Assembly: GCA_900770215.1 (NCBI GenBank)
Contig: CAAGJW010000012.1
Location: 1-64,000, forward strand
Length of the DNA: 64,000 nucleotides
Direction of reading: 5' to 3'
From: Bacteroidales bacterium
GTDB taxonomy: Bacteria; Bacteroidota; Bacteroidia; Bacteroidales; Muribaculaceae
Shown: piece after piece, positions 41,810 to 50,195 of the stretch
Layout: each line of letters opens with the position of its first letter
Numbering within the stretch: position 1 is the stretch's first letter
The notes under the pieces: generated by a model
What the model was told of the DNA's origin: nothing
Databases searched by the model: none
Seen by the model: only the letters and a program-made list of their open reading frames with translations
Position numbers and translations under genes: made by a program

Positions 41810-42280
41810 TCACAGGCCGATATCGATGATTTCAAATTTCATTGTACCAGCGGGCACCTTCACGTCGACCACATCGCCTTTCTTGTGGCCGAGCAGGCCC
41901 TTGGCAATGGGCGTGGTGATCGAGATCTTGCCTGCCTTGAGGTCGGCCTCGGTCTCGCTCACGATGGTGTAGGTCATCTTGGCGTTATTCTTGATATTCT
42001 TGATTGTCACCTTGTTCATGAGCTGCACCTCATCGGTCTGCAACTTGCTTTGATCGATAATGCGAGCTGTGGCAACAAGATTTTTGAGTTCAGAAATCTT
42101 AGCCTCCAGCATTCCTTGACGCTCCTTGGCAGCGTCGTATTCTGCGTTCTCCGAGAGGTCGCCTTTCTCGCGTGCCTCCTGGATAGCCTTGACAACATCG
42201 GGGCGCTCCACGTTTTCGAGACGGTTGAGCTCGGCCATTTTCTTGTCGTAGCCTTCTTGAGTCATGTAGCTAATAGCCAT
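41810..42280 (-). CDS. greA: transcription elongation factor GreA
   Basis: Reactivates backtracked RNA polymerase by stimulating transcript cleavage. 156 residues: an N-terminal antiparallel coiled coil with the acidic tip D-L-S-E-N-A-E-Y-D-A-A-K-E (around 41-53) and a C-terminal FKBP-like globule with T-P-I-A-K-G-L-L-G-H-K-K-G-D. Start at the ATG at 42280. It is preceded by a ~85-nt leader containing an attenuator-like hairpin, and a consensus promoter at 42372-42402. Confidence 0.97.
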   Translation of the reverse strand: MAISYMTQEGYDKKMAELNRLENVERPDVVKAIQEAREKGDLSENAEYDAAKERQGMLEAKISELKNLVATARIIDQSKLQTDEVQLMNKVTIKNIKNNAKMTYTIVSETEADLKAGKISITTPIAKGLLGHKKGDVVDVKVPAGTMKFEIIDIGL

Positions 42281-42304
42281 GGTAAAAACTTTTTAGTCAT
42301 TAGT

Positions 42305-42339
42305 AAAAACAAGAAGAATCTCATTCAAGTCTGAGACTC
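42305..42339 (-). terminator. attenuator-like hairpin in the greA leader
   Basis: An 8-bp stem with one G-U pair (42316-42323 with 42332-42339), 8-nt loop, then UUCUUGUUUUU on the minus strand, 25 nt before the greA ATG. It could terminate part of the transcripts before greA. Confidence 0.45.
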
Positions 42340-42371
42340 CTCGTGCCATTAATTCGTTATTTTCAACAATG

Positions 42372-42402
42372 CAAAGGTAGCAACTCTTTTCCGGCTTTCA
42401 AA
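42372..42402 (-). promoter_or_regulatory. promoter of greA
   Basis: TTTG (42399-42402), 19 nt, TACCTTTG (42372-42379) on the minus strand, a full consensus match, leading to a ~85-nt leader. Confidence 0.65.
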
Positions 42403-42673
42403 TTTATGCCCAGTCAAAATTCCGGCTTTTCAATATAATTAACTTATCAGTTACAATTACGGTAGTATTGGGAGCCGTTTGGTGAAAACATGTAACTCTG
42501 CGCAAGTGTTCTAATATCAAAGCTGGACTGCAAAGAGGACCAAAAATGGCATTAACAATATTTAACCTTATAAGAAAATCTAACAATATTAAGCTATATA
42601 TCACTGATTATAAACACATTATCATCAAGTTTAGCTAAACACAAGCGCCAAAACATGTTTTAAAACATAAATA
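42403..42673. other. AT-rich gene-free stretch upstream of greA
   Basis: About 270 nt between the greA promoter and the candidate small RNA. Very AT-rich. No supported ORF, RNA fold or promoter seen. Confidence 0.5.
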
Positions 42674-42805
42674 TAGATTTGCATATTGTGAAATAATCAC
42701 TTTACTTTGCCTGCGAAACCGAGAAACAATCTTTTTACCTTAATTAATTTGTACCTATTGACCTAAAAAGCAATTCTTGACCGAGAATTGCTTTTTATTT
42801 TTTTC
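42674..42805 (+). ncRNA. candidate small RNA with its own promoter and terminator
   Basis: On the plus strand a -7 box TAGATTTG (42674-42681) is followed by ~100 nt without an ORF. A 13-bp perfect terminator hairpin (42765-42777 with 42784-42796, loop TGACCG) and a U-rich tail follow. No plus-strand gene precedes it that would need this terminator, and the gene downstream is on the opposite strand. A -33 element was not identified. No RNA family is asserted. Confidence 0.45.
42765..42805 (+). terminator. strong terminator ending the candidate small RNA
   Basis: A 13-bp perfect stem with a 6-nt loop and a long U-rich run on the plus strand. The stem is partly A-U, but the geometry is textbook. 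Confidence 0.75.
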
Positions 42806-42860
42806 TTCAACTACTGCCCATTGGCACCAAGTGCAGTCGTGCCGCCGGCCCCTAAGGATC

Positions 42861-43535
42861 TCAATCCAGCGGGAGTCCTGTCTCGACCAAGTCGAGAATT
42901 TGGTCGGGCTTGTTGACGATGGTGCCGGCATGGTACTCGATGAGCTCCTTCTCGGGTCGGAACCCCCAAGTCACTCCTGCCGAGTCGACACAGGCGCGAC
43001 GGGCCGTCTCCATGTCGACACCCGAGTCGCCCACATAGAGCACATCGGCCTTGGCCACCTTGGTCTTGGCCAGGATGCCAAACACGATCGAGGGGTCGGG
43101 CTTCGTCTTCACGCCCTCTTTCTGCCCCTCGACTGCTGCAAAGTCGACATTGCCATAGTAGTGGGCCACAATGCGCTCGGCGGCAGCCTGATACTTATTG
43201 CTGGCCACGGCCACCTTCACCCCCTTGGCACGCAGGCCCAGGAGCATGTCCTCGATGCCGGGATAGGGCTTGGTGCAATCGGTGAGATGCTCGTTGTAGT
43301 ATTCCTTGAAATCCTTGAGCAGGCGTTCCACCGTCTCGATGTCGCGCCGGTCCTCGGGCAGCACGCGCTCGATGAGGCGGCGCACGCCGTTGCCCACAAA
43401 GAAGGGATAGGAGGCCATGCTGTGGGTGGCATAGCCATTCTTGTGCAATGCATAGTTGGCAGCGTTGCCCAGATCCTCGATAGTGTTGAGCAAAGTGCCG
43501 TCTAAATCAAAAATCACTAATTTCTTTTTCATCAT
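42861..43535 (-). CDS. HAD family hydrolase, phosphoglycolate phosphatase-like
   Basis: A 224-residue cytoplasmic phosphatase. It shows HAD motif I F-D-L-D-G-T-L-L-N-T at 9-18 (Asp nucleophile), motif II in V-A-S-N-K-Y, and motifs III/IV in K-P-D-P-S...V-G-D-S-G-V-D, with a helical cap of the class found in Gph and pyrophosphatase PpaX between motifs I and II. Substrate specificity (phosphoglycolate, pyrophosphate or a sugar phosphate) cannot be decided. There are two adjacent ATG codons at the start; the first, at 43535, is used. It lies 95 nt downstream of tamL on the same strand. Confidence 0.9.
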   Translation of the reverse strand: MMKKKLVIFDLDGTLLNTIEDLGNAANYALHKNGYATHSMASYPFFVGNGVRRLIERVLPEDRRDIETVERLLKDFKEYYNEHLTDCTKPYPGIEDMLLGLRAKGVKVAVASNKYQAAAERIVAHYYGNVDFAAVEGQKEGVKTKPDPSIVFGILAKTKVAKADVLYVGDSGVDMETARRACVDSAGVTWGFRPEKELIEYHAGTIVNKPDQILDLVETGLPLD

Positions 43536-43630
43536 CTAAAACGTGTGAATATGTTATGTAATAAGTCTCGTGTAGTTGCCATAGGGTGTGTGTGTGTGCA
43601 CGCCCCCGCCATCGACCACAGTGTCGCGGC

Positions 43631-45979
43631 TCAGAAGGGGTAGCCCACCGAGAAGTGGAACTCAGCATCGCGGTTGAAGCTGGGATGCACGAGCGGCCAG
43701 TGCCTCTCTCCCGAAGCGGGGTTGTGGGCCTTCATACCCATGTCGAGGCGCACCAGGAAATAGTTGAAATTGAGCCGCAGGCCCACACCGTAGGCCAGGG
43801 CGATCTGCTCCAGAAACTTACCAAACCTGAACACGCCGCCAGGCTGGTCGGGATATTTCTTGATGGTCCATATGTTGCCAGCGTCGACAAAGGCCGCGCC
43901 CTCGATGAGCCAAAACAGCTTGCTGCGCAGCTCCACATTGGCCAGCAGGTGGATGTCGCCGCACTGGTAGATGAAGCGGTTCACCGAGTTGCTCGATGTG
44001 AAGCTGCCGGGCCCCAAAGTGCGCACGCCCCAGCCGCGCACATCATTGGCACCGCCTGCATAGAAGCGTTTCTCAAACGGGGCAATGGTCGAGTTGCCAT
44101 AGGGCACAAGCACTCCCCCGCCCACATGCCAAGCCAGTTGGTTGCGCGAGTTCAGGTTGTGGGTATAAGAGAAGTCGGCCTGCGCTTTCACATATTGTGC
44201 ATAGCGGGTGCCCAGCACCTTATAGGCCTCGTCGTGGTCGTGCTTTTGGCCCGCAATTTTAGATATGGCATAGAGCAGGTTGCCAGCCACCTCGGCCGAG
44301 GCGCGCACCGTGTAGATATTCTGCTGCTGACTCGAGGCCAGGGGTGTGAGCTCGCGCTTGTTGGTGTGATAGAAGCTGTAGCCCATGCGCATGATCAAGT
44401 GGTCCTCGTAGGAGTATCGCAACAGGGGGTTGGAGATGCTGTCGAGAAAGCCACCCTTGCTCTTGGGCAGATACACGTAGCTCAAGTCGACAAAGTTGAA
44501 GGTGTGCCGGGTGAGGTTCTGCTTCTCGCTCCATATGTATTTCCAGCCAGCGCCGGCAATCACACGCGTGTACTCGGGCCGAGCCTGGTAGTCGAAGTTG
44601 GTGGAAAAATCGGTACTGGCCTGCACACGCTGCTTGAAACTCTTCTTGAGGAACGGAGCCACAAACTTGGGGAAGGTGATGCCCACCTCGGCCAGATACT
44701 CAGAGTAGTTGTCGTTGATGAGACCGTTGATGTTGCCCGATATGCTCTCATAGTTGGCCTTGAACTTTGCGTTGAGCACCTCAGAGCCATTGAAGATGTT
44801 GCGGTGCTGGTAATCGGCCCCCACGCCGAAGCCCAGGTCGCCCTCCGAGTTGGTGCCCTCGAGCGAGAACGACACCGACTGCTTCTTGTCGCGGGTGAGC
44901 AGCACATAGGTGTCGACCCACATCTTGCCGTCGACCTCGCCCACGAGCTGCGTGGTGATGTTGACAAATTTCAAGATGCCCAGGCGCCCCAGCGCCCGAT
45001 AGGTCTTGTTGACGTCGGCGGCATTGTAGAGCTGCCCAGGCACAATATAGCAGCACTCGTCGAGCAGGTGACGGCGCAGGTAGTGGTCGGTGGGGTCGGT
45101 GATGTAGGTGCAGCCGCGATACTCGGTGGTGTCGCCGTAGAAGTTGTTGCCCTGCATGGTGACGGGATCGTAGTGGGTGACAAAGATGACACTGCGCACA
45201 TAGAACTGCTTGTGGCTGTTGTAGCCAGGCACGCGGGTGAGCGGGCGCGGGGGCAGCACGTTGAGCGTGAGGTCGACGGCGCGGCTGCCAGCAGCCGTGT
45301 CGGCATAGAAGCCTATATACTCCTTGCTGAAGGCATAGTATCCCTGGTCGCGCAGGCGCTCGGTGATGAGCTGCCGCTCGCTATCGAGCTTGTTGTGGTC
45401 GAAGACCGAGTTCTGCCTGATGGGGAAAAGTGTGGAGTCGGCCACGATGAGGCTGCGCAAGGTGTCGTTGGGAATGTTGTAGGCAATCGAGCGCACATAG
45501 TAGGGCGCATTGAGGCGTATGTTGTAGGTCACTCTCACCTTCTTCTTCTTGGCATTGCGCTCGACCTGGCTGGTGACGCTATTGTTCATGTAGCCCTTGT
45601 TGACCAGGGCCATCTGCAGCTGGTTCACGCTGGCTGTCGTGAGCGTGGAGTCGTAGATCACAGGGGGTGTGCCCACGCGCTGCACCCATCGGTTGAACCA
45701 CTTTGTCGAGTCCTTGCCGCTCAGGTTGTACATGGCCAGTTGCAACTTGAGGCCGCCCAGCACCTTGTGGTTTTCGGTCTGGCGCAGGTAGTTGACCAGC
45801 TCATAGGTGCTCACATCCGAGTGCTTGTTCTCCTTGTCGACGATGCGCAACGTCACGTTGTCGAGCAAGTATTGCCCGTCGGGCACATGCTTGGTCGAGG
45901 AGCACGACGCGACGGCGAGCAGCAGCACAAAGAGCGCTGCCGCCAGCAGTGACATGCGTTTGAACTTGAGCACATTCAT
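43631..45979 (-). CDS. tamL: TamL, BamA-superfamily outer-membrane lipoprotein
   Basis: An Omp85-type protein of 782 residues from the ATG at 45979. The signal ends in a lipobox, L-A-V-A-S-C (Cys26), followed by S-S-T-K-H-V-P-D-G-Q-Y-L-L, the standard opening of the lipid-anchored TamA homologue of Bacteroidota. POTRA-like domains occupy ~35-390. The barrel includes the lid-lock R-G-W-type motif in V-R-G-W-G-V-R-T-L-G-P-G, and the protein ends in F-S-V-G-Y-P-F. It works with inner-membrane TamB in envelope biogenesis; tamB is not in the window. Confidence 0.93.
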   Translation of the reverse strand: MNVLKFKRMSLLAAALFVLLLAVASCSSTKHVPDGQYLLDNVTLRIVDKENKHSDVSTYELVNYLRQTENHKVLGGLKLQLAMYNLSGKDSTKWFNRWVQRVGTPPVIYDSTLTTASVNQLQMALVNKGYMNNSVTSQVERNAKKKKVRVTYNIRLNAPYYVRSIAYNIPNDTLRSLIVADSTLFPIRQNSVFDHNKLDSERQLITERLRDQGYYAFSKEYIGFYADTAAGSRAVDLTLNVLPPRPLTRVPGYNSHKQFYVRSVIFVTHYDPVTMQGNNFYGDTTEYRGCTYITDPTDHYLRRHLLDECCYIVPGQLYNAADVNKTYRALGRLGILKFVNITTQLVGEVDGKMWVDTYVLLTRDKKQSVSFSLEGTNSEGDLGFGVGADYQHRNIFNGSEVLNAKFKANYESISGNINGLINDNYSEYLAEVGITFPKFVAPFLKKSFKQRVQASTDFSTNFDYQARPEYTRVIAGAGWKYIWSEKQNLTRHTFNFVDLSYVYLPKSKGGFLDSISNPLLRYSYEDHLIMRMGYSFYHTNKRELTPLASSQQQNIYTVRASAEVAGNLLYAISKIAGQKHDHDEAYKVLGTRYAQYVKAQADFSYTHNLNSRNQLAWHVGGGVLVPYGNSTIAPFEKRFYAGGANDVRGWGVRTLGPGSFTSSNSVNRFIYQCGDIHLLANVELRSKLFWLIEGAAFVDAGNIWTIKKYPDQPGGVFRFGKFLEQIALAYGVGLRLNFNYFLVRLDMGMKAHNPASGERHWPLVHPSFNRDAEFHFSVGYPF

Positions 45980-46014
45980 CTTGTTGCGACTTCTATATTC
46001 TCTCAATTGCGGTG

Positions 46015-46045
46015 CAAATTTAAGCCGTTTTGGGCACATTGCAAA
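46015..46045 (-). promoter_or_regulatory. promoter of tamL
   Basis: TTTG (46042-46045), 19 nt, TAAATTTG (46015-46022) on the minus strand, a full consensus match, 35 nt before the ATG at 45979. Confidence 0.6.
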
Positions 46046-46184
46046 AATAATGCATTCATTTTGCCCGGTATTTCAAAATTAATGTTTATTTTAGCAATTG
46101 AAATAAAATGAGAGCAACAACAAGCCTCGGCCTGAGGGCCCAGGCACAAGATAATAACTCACTAAAAAAGGTTTTTACACGCCC

Positions 46185-46763
46185 ATGAAACAGTCTTATT
46201 TGTTTTTGGCCGACGGTTTCGAGGAAATCGAGGCACTCACCACAGTCGACATCATGCGACGCGCAGGAATGCCTGTCGTCACTGTATCAATCACCAGCAA
46301 TGCCATGGTGACAGGCGCTCACCAGGTGGCCGTGAAGGCCGACGCCCTCATTGCCGACGTTGACCTGGGCAACGCCGAGTGGCTCATATGCCCCGGCGGC
46401 ATGCCAGGGGCCAGCAATCTGGCTGCCTGCAAGCCGCTCACCCAGGCACTGAAGGCACAGGCACAGGCAGGCGGCAAGGTGGCCGCCATATGCGCCTCGC
46501 CAGCGGTGGTGCTGGGCCCGCTGGGCTTGCTCGAGGGCCGCGAGGCAGTGTGCTACCCTGGCATGGAGGCAGGCATGAAGGGTGCCCGGGTGGAGTATTC
46601 CAAGCCCGTGGCTATCGACGGCAACATCATCACTGGCAACGGCCCGTCGGCAGCCAACCCGTTCGGTCTGGCCATCGTGGCCCACTCGGTGGGTGAGGAT
46701 GTGGCGCTCCGCGTGGCCGAGGGCATGCTCCTCTATGAGGGCCACTACGAGTTCTACTTTTAG
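46185..46763 (+). CDS. DJ-1/PfpI family protein
   Basis: A 192-residue flavodoxin-like cytoplasmic protein of the DJ-1 branch. D-G-F-E-E-I-E at 10-16 carries the conserved Glu. The elbow A-I-C-A-S-P-A (101-107) carries the oxidation-sensitive Cys103, and I-T-G-N-G-P-S-A-A follows in the C-terminal half. Family members are proposed to be glyoxalases, deglycases or redox chaperones. It starts at the ATG at 46185 after an A-rich leader, and a GC-rich hairpin follows the stop. Confidence 0.93.
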   Translation: MKQSYLFLADGFEEIEALTTVDIMRRAGMPVVTVSITSNAMVTGAHQVAVKADALIADVDLGNAEWLICPGGMPGASNLAACKPLTQALKAQAQAGGKVAAICASPAVVLGPLGLLEGREAVCYPGMEAGMKGARVEYSKPVAIDGNIITGNGPSAANPFGLAIVAHSVGEDVALRVAEGMLLYEGHYEFYF

Positions 46764-46789
46764 CTCGCGGCCTGCAACATAGAGCACGC

Positions 46790-46833
46790 CCCACGAGGAG
46801 CCATCCGCTGCTGGCCAGTGGCTCCTCGCGGGG
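46790..46833. other. long GC-rich hairpin after the DJ-1 gene
   Basis: A 10-bp perfect stem (46794-46803 with 46819-46828), extended by four more G-C pairs outside a mismatch. No U tract follows, so this may be a 3' stabilising or bidirectional structure rather than a classical terminator. Confidence 0.5.
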
Positions 46834-47014
46834 GAGGCTGTTGCACCGTCGTTCCAAAAAAGCATAAATGATGTGACGAGTTGTTACACAAGGGGTGCGC
46901 TATGGCTTGGAGCACGGCAACAGACCAGACTGGCAGTTGCGAGATTGTGGAGAAATTAGTAATTTCGCAATCTTGATGCGGCACACACATTGCTGCACAA
47001 TTAAAAGAGAAACA

Positions 47015-47458
47015 ATGACAAGAATACAAGTAAAGATTGTAAACAAGAGCCCCAACGCCCTGCCTGCCTACAGCACCGAGCAGAGTGCCGGCATGGACCT
47101 GCGCGCCTGGCTCGAGGCTCCCGTCACGCTGCGGCCTCTCGAGCGCAAGCTCATTCCCACCGGCATCTCGATTGCCTTGCCCCAGGGCTACGAGTGCCAG
47201 TTGCGTCCACGCAGCGGCATGGCCTTGAAGCGCGGCCTCACCTTGCTCAACACCCCTGGCACTATCGATGCCGACTACCGTGGCGAGATAGGCGTGATTG
47301 TGGTGAACCTGAGCAACGAGCCGCAGACGATTGAAAACGGCGAGCGCCTGTGCCAGATGGTGGTGGCACGTCACGAGACCGTGACTTGGGAAACCGTCGA
47401 CACCCTCGACAGCACCCAGCGCGGAGCCGGCGGGTTTGGGCACACTGGCACCAAGTAG
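47015..47458 (+). CDS. dut: dUTP diphosphatase
   Basis: Hydrolyses dUTP to dUMP and pyrophosphate, keeping uracil out of DNA. The ATG at 47015 gives 147 residues; the in-frame extension upstream lacks family sequence. All five trimeric dUTPase motifs are visible: AGMDLRA, RPRSGMALKRG, GTIDADYRGEI, ENGERLCQMVV, and the Gly-rich tail RGAGGFGHTG. First of a same-strand series: TPR protein, DUF4292 lipoprotein, acyltransferase, flippase. Confidence 0.97.
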   Translation: MTRIQVKIVNKSPNALPAYSTEQSAGMDLRAWLEAPVTLRPLERKLIPTGISIALPQGYECQLRPRSGMALKRGLTLLNTPGTIDADYRGEIGVIVVNLSNEPQTIENGERLCQMVVARHETVTWETVDTLDSTQRGAGGFGHTGTK

Positions 47459-47507
47459 ACGGCGCACGCAAAGGAAGCACTCACCCACCCACACATTTTT
47501 TACAACA

Positions 47508-49256
47508 ATGCACACATCACGTAATATCCTGTTATGCCTGCTCGCGGCACTGGCTGTGCTGCCGCTGCTGGCCGCTACCCGGGCCAAGACCATGCCCAGC
47601 GAGAGCGACCGCCGCAAGGCACAGTACATCTTTCTTGAAGCCGAGCGCCAGAAGCAAAGCGACAATGTCGAGGCCTTCTTCGACCTCACACGCTATGCCC
47701 ACGAGGTCGACCCCACCAACACTGCCATCTCCTACTACTACGGCTACTGCCTGCTCTCGATGCACGACGTGACCAAAGATGAGTTCCAGCAAGGCGTGAG
47801 CCTAATGCGTCAGCACGTCGACGCTCACCCGGGCGACTACTATGAGTCGATGCTCTACAGCGATGCCAACCTTGCCATCGACCAAGTGCAGGAAGCCCTG
47901 CGCGTGATCAAGCAACTGGCAGCCCGAAATCCCGGCAAGCCCGAAATCTTGATACGCGAGGCCGACTGCTACAACCGCCTGAAGGACTACCGCAACGCCA
48001 TTGCCGTCTACGACAGCCTTGAGTCGACACAGGGACGCTCGGTGCAGCTCACCGTGCGCAAGGTACACGCCTACCAGGCCCTGGCCGACACTGCCGGCGC
48101 CCTGGGCGAGATGCACTCGCTGCTGGCCACGGCTCCCCGCAATGCCGAGTACAACATCGCCATGGCCTCGATGCTGCAACAATTCGGGCAAAACGACAGT
48201 GCACTCTACTATCTCGACTGCGCGCAAAAATATGAGCCTGAAAACGGGCAAACCTACCTGGCCAAGGCACAATACTACAACTTGACCGGCGACTCGGTGA
48301 ACTACGACAAGCAGATCTACCTGGCCTTGACAAGCAAGGAACTCGACGTCGACAGCAAGGAGGGCGTGCTGGCCGACTATGCCCGCCACCTGCTCATGTC
48401 GCGCGACTCGAGCCAGCGCGTGACCACGCTGTTCAACGTGCTGCTCGAGCAGCACCCCCACGAGCCCACCATACGCAGTCTCTACAGCGAGTATCTTGTT
48501 GCCAAGCAAGACTACAAGGGCGCCGCCGAGCAGCTGGGCTATGAGCTCGACATGAACCCCACCGACGCCAAGGCCTGGCACAAGCTCATGCTCATCAACA
48601 TGATGGACGAGAACTATCCCGCCGCCATCAAGGCTGCCAAGCGCGCCCTGGAGCTCAACCCCGACAGCATCGAGCTCTACCGCTACATCGCCCCGGCCTA
48701 CTACGAGATGAAGCAATATGACAAAGCACTGGCCACCTACGACGCGGCACTGGAGAAATGCGACAGCAACGACTTTGAAATGCGCTCCGACTTGACGGGC
48801 GGGAAGGGCGACGTGTACGTTGCCATGGGCGACACGCTCAAGGCCTTCGACACCTATGAGCAATCACTCTCGATCAACCCCGACAACACAGGCATACTCA
48901 ACAACTACGCCTATTTCCTGGCCGAGTGCGACAGCGCGTTGAGCAAGGCCGAGAGCATGAGCGCCCGCGCTGTGAACGACAGCCCCACCAATTCCACCTT
49001 TCTCGACACCTATGCCTGGGTGTTTTTCAAAGAGAAAAACTACGACATGGCGCTCTTCTACATGAAGTCGGCCATCGACAACGACGATAGCGGCAACGCC
49101 GACCTCTATCAGCACTACGGGGCCATACTCTATGCCACCGGAAAAGTCGACGAGGCCGTGGCACAGTGGAAGAAAGCACTGGAAATGGCCCCCGACGAGA
49201 AGCTCAAGGAACTGCTCGACCGCGAGATCAACGACAAGACCTATTATGAAAGATAG
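47508..49256 (+). CDS. exported tetratricopeptide-repeat protein
   Basis: The ATG at 47508 gives 582 residues with a signal peptide (MHTSRNILLCLLAALAVLPLLAA). The mature protein is built of TPR helix pairs. Clear repeats include A-W-H-K-L-M-L-I-N-M...A-I-K-A-A-K-R-A-L-E-L-N-P-D-S and A-L-A-T-Y-D-A-A-L-E-K-C-D through Y-E-Q-S-L-S-I-N-P-D-N. It probably scaffolds an envelope complex. In this phylum a TPR gene of this kind commonly lies between dut and a DUF4292 gene, as here (gaps 49 and 72 nt). Confidence 0.88.
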   Translation: MHTSRNILLCLLAALAVLPLLAATRAKTMPSESDRRKAQYIFLEAERQKQSDNVEAFFDLTRYAHEVDPTNTAISYYYGYCLLSMHDVTKDEFQQGVSLMRQHVDAHPGDYYESMLYSDANLAIDQVQEALRVIKQLAARNPGKPEILIREADCYNRLKDYRNAIAVYDSLESTQGRSVQLTVRKVHAYQALADTAGALGEMHSLLATAPRNAEYNIAMASMLQQFGQNDSALYYLDCAQKYEPENGQTYLAKAQYYNLTGDSVNYDKQIYLALTSKELDVDSKEGVLADYARHLLMSRDSSQRVTTLFNVLLEQHPHEPTIRSLYSEYLVAKQDYKGAAEQLGYELDMNPTDAKAWHKLMLINMMDENYPAAIKAAKRALELNPDSIELYRYIAPAYYEMKQYDKALATYDAALEKCDSNDFEMRSDLTGGKGDVYVAMGDTLKAFDTYEQSLSINPDNTGILNNYAYFLAECDSALSKAESMSARAVNDSPTNSTFLDTYAWVFFKEKNYDMALFYMKSAIDNDDSGNADLYQHYGAILYATGKVDEAVAQWKKALEMAPDEKLKELLDREINDKTYYER

Positions 49257-49328
49257 AGCTCTTGCCACAATTGCGGAAAAGAAAACAGAACACGACACAT
49301 ATTCACATACACACACAATATATAAATA

Positions 49329-50195
49329 ATGAAGAAAACAATCACACATCTCACACTGGCATTGAGCCTGATGCTGATGCTGAGCATGAGCGCCTGCGGG
49401 TCGTCGAGAAGCGCCATAGCAGGCAGCCCGGCCGCCACGGCACAGCCTGCCGTGACAGCGACAGCCGCGCCCAGCGCCAAGGATACACGCCTCAACGCGA
49501 TAGCCACCTCATTTGGCAGCTGGAGCACGATGAAAGCTGGCGGCTCGGTGAGCCTGAGCGGCGGCCAGTCGCTGTCGTCGTCGATGCAGATGCGCATGAT
49601 AAGAGACAAGAGCATCTACATCTCGGTGCGCCCCCTGGGCATGGTCGAGGTGGCCAAGATGATCATCACTGGCGACACGCTCATCGTGGTCGACAAGCTG
49701 CACAAGCGCTACCTGTGCGAGAATGTGAAGTTGCTCACTGCAGGCGTCCCGGCCACAGTGAGCACCCTGCAAGACATCTTCCTGGGCCGAGCCTTCATCC
49801 TGGGCAAGGGCACGCTCAACAGCAGCCTCGCCGGCGAGGTGACGCTCACCCACGTTGACGGCAGCTACATGGTGCAGCCCAAGCAGCAATACGAGGGTTT
49901 CACCTATGACTTCAAGTTTGACCCCGACAACAAGATACTCTCGCTCGAGGTGACCCCCGCCGCAGCCACCGCCAGCACCTATGCCGTGGGCTACAGCGAC
50001 GTGCGCACCACAACAGCCGGACGCATCGCCGGGCGCATCGACGTGGCCACGCGAGTGAACAAGACCGATTTCAAGCTCAAGCTCGAGTATGGCGGCATCA
50101 CTTGGAACGAAGCTGTGAAAATCGACACCCAGCTGCCCGTGAATTACAAGCGAATTGCAGGCGCAAGCCTGCTCAACATGTTAGGCCAACAATGA
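49329..50195 (+). CDS. DUF4292 family lipoprotein
   Basis: 288 residues with a lipoprotein signal (MKKTITHLTLALSLMLMLSM, lipobox S-M-S-A-C, Cys23). A low-complexity Ala/Thr/Ser linker (~27-50) precedes the DUF4292 region, with M-Q-M-R-M-I-R-D-K-S-I-Y-I-S-V-R-P, E-V-A-K-M-I-I-T-G-D-T and the V-D-K-L-H-K-R-Y block. The fold resembles LolB/LolA-like half-barrels, so binding of lipids or lipoproteins at the outer membrane is plausible but unproven. Its stop overlaps the start of the acyltransferase gene (ATGA at 50192-50195). Confidence 0.85.
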   Translation: MKKTITHLTLALSLMLMLSMSACGSSRSAIAGSPAATAQPAVTATAAPSAKDTRLNAIATSFGSWSTMKAGGSVSLSGGQSLSSSMQMRMIRDKSIYISVRPLGMVEVAKMIITGDTLIVVDKLHKRYLCENVKLLTAGVPATVSTLQDIFLGRAFILGKGTLNSSLAGEVTLTHVDGSYMVQPKQQYEGFTYDFKFDPDNKILSLEVTPAAATASTYAVGYSDVRTTTAGRIAGRIDVATRVNKTDFKLKLEYGGITWNEAVKIDTQLPVNYKRIAGASLLNMLGQQ

